This document shows positions 35,220-43,019 of a stretch of 62,597 nt of DNA, piece by piece. The notes beneath the pieces are model-generated. The model made no database searches, was not told where the DNA came from, and worked only from the letters and a program-made list of their open reading frames with translations. Position 1 is the first letter of the stretch. The number at the start of each line of letters is the position of its first letter. The stretch is from NCBI GenBank assembly GCA_900315485.1, contig OMZI01000010.1, positions 1-62,597 of the forward strand, given 5' to 3'. The DNA is from an uncultured Eubacteriales bacterium. GTDB lineage: Bacteria; Bacillota; Clostridia; Peptostreptococcales; Anaerovoracaceae. A program made the position numbers and the translations under genes.

Positions 35220-36929
35220 ATGAAAGAAAACAGAAACCACAATCTGCTGAAATCGATCGTATTCAATGCTGCTGTACTCGCTGCCGTCCTGTTATTAACG
35301 GATATGGCATACGAGACGAATGACGACTTTGCTATATCATCAAGGCTTGCATCAGGATATCCGTATGTCGGGTTTGTTAATTATTTCCTGTGCAAAGCTC
35401 TAATTGCAGTCCAGCAGGCATTCCCTGTGATCAACTGGTATGTCATATTCCTGATCGCAGTATCATTTATATCGTTCACATGCATCCTGTACACAATAAT
35501 GGATGCAGGCGAAAACCGCATAGTCAGGGCAGCGGCGGCAATGATGATCATATTATTCTCTGTTGATCACTACTGCGCGATACAGTTCACCAAGACAGCC
35601 GCGCTTGTCATGACCGCTGGTATGCTGATGCTCGTCTCGTGCCTGACAGAAAAGAAAAAAGCAACAGCATATATATTCCCGATGATCATGATCTATCTGG
35701 GAGCATGTATAAGGGTGGATGCACTGCTTGCAGCTGCAGGATTCGCAGGTATCTACGGGCTTGTATGGCTTGTCCAGAACAGAAAGAGGCTGATCAGTGA
35801 CGGCTTCTTCACGCTTCCGAAGATCGCTCTGTATATATGCGTTGTAGTGCTCGTTGCAGGCGCATACGGGCTGGATCAGTATTCGTGCAGGATCAACGTC
35901 AGCACTGATGCTCTGAGATATGCTGAGGACTACAGCCTGTACCGTTCGAACATAGTTGACTACCCTACGTTTGAATATTATGAGGACCATGTCGCTGAAT
36001 ATGACGCTATAGGCATTTCTGAAAATGATATATACCTCATAGATCACTGGGTATTCGACTATGAAGGCGCGGCAAGCATGGAGAATCTCAGGAAAATCGA
36101 CAGCATCGACAGAAATAATGACAGCAGGATGACTGTCCTCGTCAAAAGCACGAAACGGTGTATAAAAGAGATATACCGCGGCCTGAGAAAGTTCTCGTTT
36201 ACCGGCATTCATATCATATATCTGTGCTGTCTGGCTTTGTGGCTGATGCTTTCTCTCAAGCCAAAACACTGGGTATACATCTTCGGTACAGGGCTGATGG
36301 CGATAGCGCTGTATGTCGCTGTTTACTATATGCAGAGACCGGCATACAGGGCGCTGTACGTTGCGGATATAGGCGCTGCTGTGTGGCTGATATACTACCT
36401 CATGAAGAACATGGATGAGGTGACTCAGGGCAGGAGAAAGGGTGCATCTGCTGTTATTGGCGTTGCAATCATACTGATCACAGCAATGCTTATGTTCCCT
36501 GCATATAAGGGCTGCCAGAATAAAGCCTCTGCGGCAGCAGGTAAAGCAATGTCTGAAACGATGCAGGAGTTCTTCCTTGACAATGATGACAAATTCTATG
36601 TATGGGCGACTTCAGAAAAGAAATCTTCCAGGCTGTATATGACTCCGTGGCTCGCACCTGATTCGAGAGACCGTAATGTTATCAGTACAGGCGGCTGGGG
36701 TGTGCTGTCGCCTTATATGCTGGACAAACTGGCGGAATATGGCATGTATAACCCGATCAAAGATCTGATCGATAATAATGATGCGTATTATATTGGCAAT
36801 AAAAATATCTCCAGGATGGAAGAGTACTACAACAAATGGTACGGAAGTGATGAAAAGAAGATAAAAATGGAGCAGGTCGATGAAGTCGACGGGAGGAAAA
36901 TCTGGAGGATTATTTCCGCAGTTGATTAA
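35220..36929 (+). CDS. Polytopic membrane protein, probable GT-C-type glycosyltransferase
   Basis: This 569-residue protein has about ten to twelve hydrophobic helices, a large central extracytoplasmic loop (about 225-300) and a soluble C-terminal part after about 435. The first loop has YETNDDFAISS, an acidic DD motif expected of GT-C transferases. It is divergent from a CsbB-like GT2 gene and may use that enzyme's lipid-linked sugar. The family is not recognised with certainty. Its layout is similar to the proteins at 121 and 43020, though sequence likeness is low by eye. Confidence 0.62.
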   Translation: MKENRNHNLLKSIVFNAAVLAAVLLLTDMAYETNDDFAISSRLASGYPYVGFVNYFLCKALIAVQQAFPVINWYVIFLIAVSFISFTCILYTIMDAGENRIVRAAAAMMIILFSVDHYCAIQFTKTAALVMTAGMLMLVSCLTEKKKATAYIFPMIMIYLGACIRVDALLAAAGFAGIYGLVWLVQNRKRLISDGFFTLPKIALYICVVVLVAGAYGLDQYSCRINVSTDALRYAEDYSLYRSNIVDYPTFEYYEDHVAEYDAIGISENDIYLIDHWVFDYEGAASMENLRKIDSIDRNNDSRMTVLVKSTKRCIKEIYRGLRKFSFTGIHIIYLCCLALWLMLSLKPKHWVYIFGTGLMAIALYVAVYYMQRPAYRALYVADIGAAVWLIYYLMKNMDEVTQGRRKGASAVIGVAIILITAMLMFPAYKGCQNKASAAAGKAMSETMQEFFLDNDDKFYVWATSEKKSSRLYMTPWLAPDSRDRNVISTGGWGVLSPYMLDKLAEYGMYNPIKDLIDNNDAYYIGNKNISRMEEYYNKWYGSDEKKIKMEQVDEVDGRKIWRIISAVD

Positions 36930-36964
36930 TGTGTCAGAAGCCTGAAACCGTTCATAATTAAAGG

Positions 36965-36994
36965 TTTACAAAACAAGCCATATTCTGTTATTAT
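36965..36994 (+). promoter_or_regulatory. Promoter for the L,D-transpeptidase gene
   Basis: TTTACA (36965-36970) and TATTAT (36989-36994) are 18 bp apart, about 45 bp before the start codon at 37039. Confidence 0.55.
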
Positions 36995-37038
36995 ATATAC
37001 GCATAAGTATTAGTATAGAAATATGTGGAGAAAATGTT

Positions 37039-38211
37039 ATGAAGAATTATTATTCAAGAACTGTATCGCTGCTGCTTGCACTGCTGATGGTGATGAGTTC
37101 ACTTGGCATGGTATTCGCAGCAGATGAAGCAGCACCGGCAGAATCAGCTGCTGATGCTGAGAATATCGAGGTAGAAGAGCTGGAAGAGGCTGCAACAGCT
37201 CCTGCACTGAATGAAAATGAGGCAGTAGCAGAAGAACCTGCACCTGCACCTGTTACCGGAGTAGTTGTGCATCCTGAATATAATTCCATAACGTTAACAT
37301 GGGATAAGGGCGCTGACGCAGGTCATTATGAGGTATGTAGATCTCTCGACAATAAGAACTTTTCATGGTGTGCTACTACGAAAGCTACCAGTTGGAGAGA
37401 TGCAAAGGCGAATGGTACTGTAGGACAGTTCAGCGAAGCGCGCACATATTACTACAGAGTTTTTGCTGTAAAAAATGGCTTAAAGTCTATTTCAGCACAG
37501 ACGGCTAGCGGAACATGTGTCAGACCTATGTATGAGAGGGTTACTTTCAAGAGAGCTATCAGTCTTAAATCCCACGGAGGAAGAAAAGCAAAAGTCAAGT
37601 TCAAAAAGGGCCAGACTGTAGTTGCTCAGGGATTTGGCGGCGGAAAGTACAGATTCTGGTACAATGGCAGCTATTTCTATGCAAGCTATACACGCGTCAG
37701 AAACTGCAGGGCATACTATCAGACCAATTCTGTTGCGAACGGAAAGAAATATTCCGGCATCTGGGGCTGGATGAACTATGCATCTAATAATGTTACCAGC
37801 TACAAAGGAATAAGATTCTATGACAAGATCAGCGCTGAGAATTTTGTTAACCACAGCGGACAGTCCAGCAGGACGGGTTACCTCATCTGGGTCAGCACAT
37901 ATACTCAGCATATGTACATCTTCCAGGGCAGCAGAGGAAATTGGAAACTGATCAAGGACTGGGAAGTTTCTACAGGAGCTGCAAAGTCACCTACTCCTAC
38001 GGGCTTCGGAAAGAAGATCCACAAGAAGCTTAAGAAGCACAGTGGAATCAAGTGGTGGTCACCGTTCCAGACAATGAACTCCATACACGGACAGAGATCC
38101 AGCTATTCATTCGGATCACCTCAGTCTAATGGCTGCGTAAGGAACTTTGACAACAACGCTAAGTGGGTATACAATGCCTGCAAGAAGGGAACCGGAGTTA
38201 TCGTATACTAA
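37039..38211 (+). CDS. Secreted L,D-transpeptidase with FnIII domain
   Basis: A signal peptide covers about 1-28. An acidic Ala/Glu-rich linker leads to an FnIII-like domain (about 73-155). A middle SH3-like or unknown region follows, then a YkuD-type catalytic domain at about 270-390. The end of that domain shows TPTGFGKKI, MNSIHGQ and SNGCVRN with C366 as nucleophile. L,D-transpeptidases form 3-3 peptidoglycan cross-links or attach proteins. The usual SHGC motif reads SNGC here, so the His beside the catalytic Cys is replaced by Asn. The separate His of IHGQ is kept. The gene stands alone, with its own promoter and a terminator. Confidence 0.88.
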   Translation: MKNYYSRTVSLLLALLMVMSSLGMVFAADEAAPAESAADAENIEVEELEEAATAPALNENEAVAEEPAPAPVTGVVVHPEYNSITLTWDKGADAGHYEVCRSLDNKNFSWCATTKATSWRDAKANGTVGQFSEARTYYYRVFAVKNGLKSISAQTASGTCVRPMYERVTFKRAISLKSHGGRKAKVKFKKGQTVVAQGFGGGKYRFWYNGSYFYASYTRVRNCRAYYQTNSVANGKKYSGIWGWMNYASNNVTSYKGIRFYDKISAENFVNHSGQSSRTGYLIWVSTYTQHMYIFQGSRGNWKLIKDWEVSTGAAKSPTPTGFGKKIHKKLKKHSGIKWWSPFQTMNSIHGQRSSYSFGSPQSNGCVRNFDNNAKWVYNACKKGTGVIVY

Positions 38212-38258
38212 TTATCTGTATAGGATTGCGTAATCGCCGGAATACGATTTAAGTGATT

Positions 38259-38310
38259 AAAGCACTGTGGTATCACAATAGTGTTTGACATTGATGCCAC
38301 AGTGCTTTTT
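38259..38310 (+). terminator. Rho-independent terminator after the L,D-transpeptidase gene
   Basis: AAAGCACTGTGG (38259-38270) pairs with CCACAGTGCTTT (38297-38308) and a T run follows. The inner part GGTATCA/TGATGCC adds to the stem. It ends only about 12 bp before the flippase start. Confidence 0.82.
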
Positions 38311-38321
38311 AATATGTGTGT

Positions 38322-39587
38322 ATGACAGAAAAGCTCAAAGGTATTTTCCTTAATACTAAAGACATTGAGAAGTCCAGCTATGCATGGAACTCCGTTTCCG
38401 GTCTGATGTTCGCGATGCAGTCAGCAGTGATGCTGATGGTTATCACAAGAACTAACGGACTTGAGGACGCGGGGATTTTTTCAATTGCATATGCTATAGC
38501 CAGTCTCATGTCATTCATCGGAGAGTATGGTGTCAGGAAATATCAGGTGAGCGACATCAAGGAGAAGATAAGTTTCACGGACTATCACTCCCACAGAGTG
38601 ATCACATGCACCGCTATGCTTGTGACGTTCGTGGTGTATGTAGGCGCCGGCTATCTGAGCGGGCGGTACAGCAGGATCAAATTCTGGGTAATAATCTTCG
38701 TGTGCCTGATCAAGCTCGTTGAGGCATACGCAGATGTATTCTATGTCAGATACCAGCAGTCCGGACGTCTGGATGTAGCGGCCAAGACCAATACATTCAG
38801 GATCGGGATCTCTATGATTGTCTGTATGATATCGCTGGCGGTAACCCATGATCTGCTTCTGTCATCCATAATATGGTTTATTGCGGCAGTCATAACTCTG
38901 TGCATGTCCAGTATAGTTGTGGCCTCTGAGTTCGGAGGCATTCACTTCAGGATCAACAAGGAGTCCCTGATAAAGCTGACCAGGGAATGCTTTCCTCTCT
39001 TCTTAGGGAGCTTCCTGCTGCTCTATGTCGGAAATGCACCGAAGTATGCTATCGATGCTGTGCTGGACGATACAGCACAGGCCTGTTATAACTTCATATT
39101 CATGCCGGTCTTTGTGATAGGAATGCTGGCTAACTTTGTTTTCAATCCTATCCTTGTCAAGCTTGCACATAAGTGGGACAGGAGAGAGATGAAGGTGTTT
39201 ACTCATATCATCGTAAGACAGCTGGGGGTCATAGCTGCGATTACAATGCTGGCTATAGCCGTTGCACTTACGATCGGATGCCCGGTCCTTGGCATTCTGT
39301 ACAATGCGGACCTTCATGAATACAGGATATGCCTGACAATACTGATGGTCGGCGGAGGGATGCTTGCGCTGGTCAACTTCTTCACTGTCGTGGTCACAGT
39401 AGTAAGAGGACAGAATCATCTCATCATAGGTTATATTGCCGTTGCAGTAGTAGCAAAATTGCTTTCGCATTATTTTGTGTCTACATATGGTATAATTGGC
39501 GCGACAGTACTTTATACAGGACTGATGACTCTGCTGTCACTGGTGTTTGCAGCAGTTCTTATAATTTGTGTTAAGAGGAGAAAATAA
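38322..39587 (+). CDS. Wzx-type polysaccharide flippase (MOP superfamily)
   Basis: This polytopic protein of about 421 residues has roughly twelve hydrophobic helices. The N-terminal pattern (SVSGLMFAMQSAVMLMV, GIFSIAYAIASLMSFIGEYG) is that of lipid-linked oligosaccharide flippases. It probably moves an undecaprenyl-linked repeat unit or a modified lipid-sugar outward. The start is uncertain. ATG at 38322 or GTG at 38316 both lie just behind a terminator and have no Shine-Dalgarno site. The stop codon touches the ATG of the GT2 gene (39587/39588). The operon continues with two ATP-grasp genes. Confidence 0.82.
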   Translation: MTEKLKGIFLNTKDIEKSSYAWNSVSGLMFAMQSAVMLMVITRTNGLEDAGIFSIAYAIASLMSFIGEYGVRKYQVSDIKEKISFTDYHSHRVITCTAMLVTFVVYVGAGYLSGRYSRIKFWVIIFVCLIKLVEAYADVFYVRYQQSGRLDVAAKTNTFRIGISMIVCMISLAVTHDLLLSSIIWFIAAVITLCMSSIVVASEFGGIHFRINKESLIKLTRECFPLFLGSFLLLYVGNAPKYAIDAVLDDTAQACYNFIFMPVFVIGMLANFVFNPILVKLAHKWDRREMKVFTHIIVRQLGVIAAITMLAIAVALTIGCPVLGILYNADLHEYRICLTILMVGGGMLALVNFFTVVVTVVRGQNHLIIGYIAVAVVAKLLSHYFVSTYGIIGATVLYTGLMTLLSLVFAAVLIICVKRRK

Positions 39588-40538
39588 ATGCTGTTATCTT
39601 TCGTGATACCATGCTACCGTTCAGCTAAGACTCTTGAAAAGGTGGTTGCTGACATTGAAAGCCAGATAAATGCACATCCGGACTATTCGTCTGAGATAAT
39701 ACTGGTTAATGACGGTTCGCCGGACAACACTTTTGAAGTAATAGAGTCTCTGACGAAGAAGTACAATAATGTAGTGGGTATAGATATAGCCAAGAATCAG
39801 GGACAGCAGAATGCACTTATGGCAGGCTTCAGGGCTTCCAGAGGAGACATAATCCTTGCCTCTGATGATGATGGGCAGACACCTGTTGAGATTTCTTTTC
39901 AGCTGATAGACAAGCTGATCAAAGAGGACTATGATGTCGTCTGCGCCAAGTACGGAGACAGAGGTAAGAGAACGCTGTTCAGAAGACTCGGAACATGGGC
40001 TGACAGGAAGATGGTCAAAGTCTTCCTCGAGAAGCCGGACGATATATCCACATCGGTATTCTTTGCAGCAAGAAGATTCGTTATAGACGAGATCACAAGA
40101 TACGAGAATCCTTATCCATACTGGACAGGACTGCTCCTCAGAACGACACATAACATCGGGAATGTGGAGGTAACACAGAAGGACAGGCTTGCAGGGAGCT
40201 CAGGCTATAATCTCAGAAAGCTCCTCGGACTATGGATCAACGGGTGTACAACATTTTCCATCAAGCCGCTGAGATTCGCAACGCTGACAGGCATGATAAT
40301 TGCGCTGATCGGGTTCGTCACGATCATCGTGATAGCTGTTCAGAAATTCGTCAATCCGAATATGATGAGCGGCTGGACATCCATGATAGCAACGATGCTC
40401 CTCATAGGCGGACTTATCATGATGATGCTGGGTGTCATAGGAGAGTATATAGGGCGTATATATCTGAGCCTTAACGGAAGTCCTCAATATGTTATAAGAA
40501 GAATCATAGATAACAGACAGGAAAGTGACGTCAAGTGA
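39588..40538 (+). CDS. DPM1-like GT2 glycosyltransferase with C-terminal membrane helices
   Basis: Residues 1 to about 215 form a GT2 domain with FVIPCYRSAKT, LVNDGSPDN and KNQGQQNALMAG, and catalytic DDDGQTP at 93-99. Two membrane helices follow (about 230-310, ending in MLGVIGEYIGRIYL). Family members transfer a sugar from a nucleotide to undecaprenyl phosphate. The gene is joined end to end with the flippase gene and overlaps the first ATP-grasp gene by 4 bp (GTGA), so the four genes are one translational unit. This suggests that the lipid-linked sugar is flipped by the upstream protein and modified by the downstream ligases. Confidence 0.9.
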   Translation: MLLSFVIPCYRSAKTLEKVVADIESQINAHPDYSSEIILVNDGSPDNTFEVIESLTKKYNNVVGIDIAKNQGQQNALMAGFRASRGDIILASDDDGQTPVEISFQLIDKLIKEDYDVVCAKYGDRGKRTLFRRLGTWADRKMVKVFLEKPDDISTSVFFAARRFVIDEITRYENPYPYWTGLLLRTTHNIGNVEVTQKDRLAGSSGYNLRKLLGLWINGCTTFSIKPLRFATLTGMIIALIGFVTIIVIAVQKFVNPNMMSGWTSMIATMLLIGGLIMMMLGVIGEYIGRIYLSLNGSPQYVIRRIIDNRQESDVK

Positions 40539-41761
40539 AGAAATTAATGGTATTGGGCGCCGGATTGTATCAGGTGCCGCTGATCAGAACAGCACAATCA
40601 CGCGGGATATATACTATTGCCGTATCTCCCGCAGGTGACTATCCCGGACTTGAGATCGCAGATAAGTCGTATCTGTATGATGTAAGGGATGAAGAGAATA
40701 TCCTCAAAGCAGCGCAGGAAGCAGGGATAGACGGGATCACAACGGACCAGACAGATATAGCTGTCAGGACTGTCGCTTATGTTGCGAATAACATGAGTCT
40801 TCCGGGCATTGACTATGATTGTGCGGTAAGATTCACTGATAAGTATCAGATGAGAGAATGCTGCGAAGCGCTCGGGCTGCCGACTATCAGGCACAGGATA
40901 GTGTCAACAGCAGATGAGGCTAAGGCATTTCTTGCTGAAACCGGCACAGCAGCGATCATCAAACCGGTGGACAATCAGGGCAGCAGAGGTATCTACAGAA
41001 TCGATTCAGATGCAGATATCGACAGATATTTCGAAAGTTCGATGTCCTTCTCCAAGTCCGGTAAAGTCATAATAGAGCAGTTCATAGAGGGAAAGGAATT
41101 CGAGGTAGATGATATCGTTTTCCGCGGTGAGGTCAGGCCTCTGATGTACTGCGATATCGATCTGTTTGATATCCCGAATGTATTCGCGTCAAGGACGAGG
41201 ATATATCCGTCCAACGAGCCGGATGATGTCGTCAGAAGACTCCTTGATACGGACAGAAAGACCATAGAGGGACTCGGCCTGAGCCAGGGCCTGACACACA
41301 GTGAATACAAGATGTCTGCAGACGGCACGGTATACCTTCTTGAAGCAGCCTGCCGCGGAGGCGGAGCTTATGTATCCTCGCACATCACTCCTCTTCAGAC
41401 CGGCCTCAAGACAGCCGATCTGCTGATAGACATGGCGATGGGAGACATGAAGGCCATTCCTGAATATGAGACAGCGAAGTGCCACTGTGCGACTCTCTGC
41501 TTCTATCTTCCGGTCGGAGAAGTTGTCTCCACAGAAGGAATAGAGGAAGTTCAGAGAATGCCGTTCGTCAATAAAGAGCATCTGGGCGGAATCAGGAAGG
41601 GAATGAAAACAACACAGTTCTCTGACAAGACCGCAAGATATGTCACTGTCGTATATGCAGATACTCATGAGGAGCTGCTTCGCAATATAGACAGGATAAG
41701 AGAAACTCTTCACATTCAGGTCATGACTGATCATGGTATCGAAGGGCCTATCTGGGGATAG
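40535..41761 (+). CDS. ATP-grasp domain ligase
   Basis: This 408-residue protein starts with a dinucleotide-fold-like segment (LMVLGAGLYQVPLI). ATP-grasp motifs are AIIKPVDNQGSRGIYR, VIIEQFIEGKEFEVDDI and the metal-ligand region YLLEAACRGGG. It belongs to the carbamoyl-phosphate-synthase-like or BL00235/LysX-like ligases that form amide or ester bonds with ATP. The GTG start at 40535 overlaps the GT2 gene by 4 bp. The next ATP-grasp gene follows after 3 bp. The two are distant paralogues, so they may add different groups in sequence. The acceptor is unknown. Confidence 0.86.
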   Translation: MKKLMVLGAGLYQVPLIRTAQSRGIYTIAVSPAGDYPGLEIADKSYLYDVRDEENILKAAQEAGIDGITTDQTDIAVRTVAYVANNMSLPGIDYDCAVRFTDKYQMRECCEALGLPTIRHRIVSTADEAKAFLAETGTAAIIKPVDNQGSRGIYRIDSDADIDRYFESSMSFSKSGKVIIEQFIEGKEFEVDDIVFRGEVRPLMYCDIDLFDIPNVFASRTRIYPSNEPDDVVRRLLDTDRKTIEGLGLSQGLTHSEYKMSADGTVYLLEAACRGGGAYVSSHITPLQTGLKTADLLIDMAMGDMKAIPEYETAKCHCATLCFYLPVGEVVSTEGIEEVQRMPFVNKEHLGGIRKGMKTTQFSDKTARYVTVVYADTHEELLRNIDRIRETLHIQVMTDHGIEGPIWG

Positions 41762-41764
41762 AAC

Positions 41765-42937
41765 ATGAAGAAAGTATTAGTATTAGGAGCAGGAAGAGGT
41801 CAGGTTGGACTGATCAAAGCTGCGCATAATCTTGGATATAAAGCAATCGTTGCGAGCATTCCCGGAGATTATCCGGGCTTCAGCATTGCGGATGAGGTAT
41901 ACGATGTTGACCTTCGTGATGCGGAGGCTGTAGCTGAGCTCGCCGGCAGGCTGAAGGTTGACGGAGTCGTTGCGGCAGGAGCAGATCTTGCTCTTCCTGC
42001 ACTCGGAGCTGCCTGTGAAGACAATTCACTTCCGGGACTCAGCAGAGCAGCCGCCAGGACATCGTCGGACAAGAGCCTGATGAAAGCAGCATTCGCTGAG
42101 AATGGCGTCAGGACAGCGAGACATATCGTTGCATACTCTGAGGAAGATGCTGTAAGAGCGACGAAAGACTTAAACATGCCGGTCATTGTAAAGGCAATAG
42201 ATCTTGGCGGGAGCAGAGGCATCAATATAGTGTTCAGGGAAGATGAAATAACTGATGCATTCAGGAACACTATGTCTGTAACGCACGCAGATCACTGCGT
42301 GATAGAAGAGTACATCGACGGATATGAGGTCAGTGCGACTGCCATGGTTGCAGGAGGAGAGACTCTATTCGTACTCCCGATGGGAGATGTCCGCTATGGG
42401 GCCAATGACGAGATCCCTGTCGGACACTATGTGCCGCTGGATGTTGACCCGGATATATGCGAGGATATTATCACTCAGGTAAGGCTGGCAATAAATGCGA
42501 TCGGGCTGGACAACTGTGCAGTAAATGCTGATCTCATGATACTGGACAGAAAAGCATACGTCCTTGAGCTTACAGGAAGGCTCGGTGCCAATGCGATACC
42601 TGAGATAACCAATGAGTATTATGGCCTTGACATCCATGAACTTATAGTAGAGGCTGCACTGGGCAATGCAGACAGAATAAAACAGCATGACTTCAGCAGT
42701 CACAGCGATAAGGTGTGCTATGCGCAGATGCTTATTTCAGAAAAAGGAGGCACTCTTCTCAGTACAGAAATAGATGATGATGCCTGTGACGCATGGTTCT
42801 TCAAAAGGAAAGGGGACAGGATCGATCCTTTCAGAAGTCCTCATGACTGTGTAGGACAGGTCGTGGTAACAGGAGACACCATCGAAGAATGCAGGGATCA
42901 TGTTCAGCGTATCCTGAACAAACTGCAGATCGCATAA
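41765..42937 (+). CDS. ATP-grasp domain ligase
   Basis: The 390-residue protein has VLVLGAGRGQVGLI at the N-terminus. The ATP-grasp core follows: VIVKAIDLGGSRGINIV, CVIEEYIDGYEVSATAMV and LELTGRLGANAIPEI. These are the ATP-binding and metal-binding signatures of the superfamily. The C-terminal 90 residues form the usual lid or small domain. It is last in the flippase/GT2/ATP-grasp operon and is followed by a strong terminator. Relationship to the ATP-grasp protein at 30802 is visible in the opening motif and the overall plan. What it ligates cannot be read from the sequence. Confidence 0.86.
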   Translation: MKKVLVLGAGRGQVGLIKAAHNLGYKAIVASIPGDYPGFSIADEVYDVDLRDAEAVAELAGRLKVDGVVAAGADLALPALGAACEDNSLPGLSRAAARTSSDKSLMKAAFAENGVRTARHIVAYSEEDAVRATKDLNMPVIVKAIDLGGSRGINIVFREDEITDAFRNTMSVTHADHCVIEEYIDGYEVSATAMVAGGETLFVLPMGDVRYGANDEIPVGHYVPLDVDPDICEDIITQVRLAINAIGLDNCAVNADLMILDRKAYVLELTGRLGANAIPEITNEYYGLDIHELIVEAALGNADRIKQHDFSSHSDKVCYAQMLISEKGGTLLSTEIDDDACDAWFFKRKGDRIDPFRSPHDCVGQVVVTGDTIEECRDHVQRILNKLQIA

Positions 42938-42961
42938 AAATACTGCTTATACAAGCGCTCA

Positions 42962-42986
42962 AAAAGGGTTCCGCCGGAACCCTTTT
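42962..42986. terminator. Strong bidirectional terminator
   Basis: AAAAGGGTTCC (42962-42972) and GGAACCCTTTT (42976-42986) form a perfect 11-bp stem with a three-base loop. Its A/T flanks can serve both the ATP-grasp operon and the opposing membrane-protein gene. Confidence 0.9.
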
Positions 42987-43019
42987 ACTGTGCAAGTATT
43001 TGAGTTGATCACACGAACA

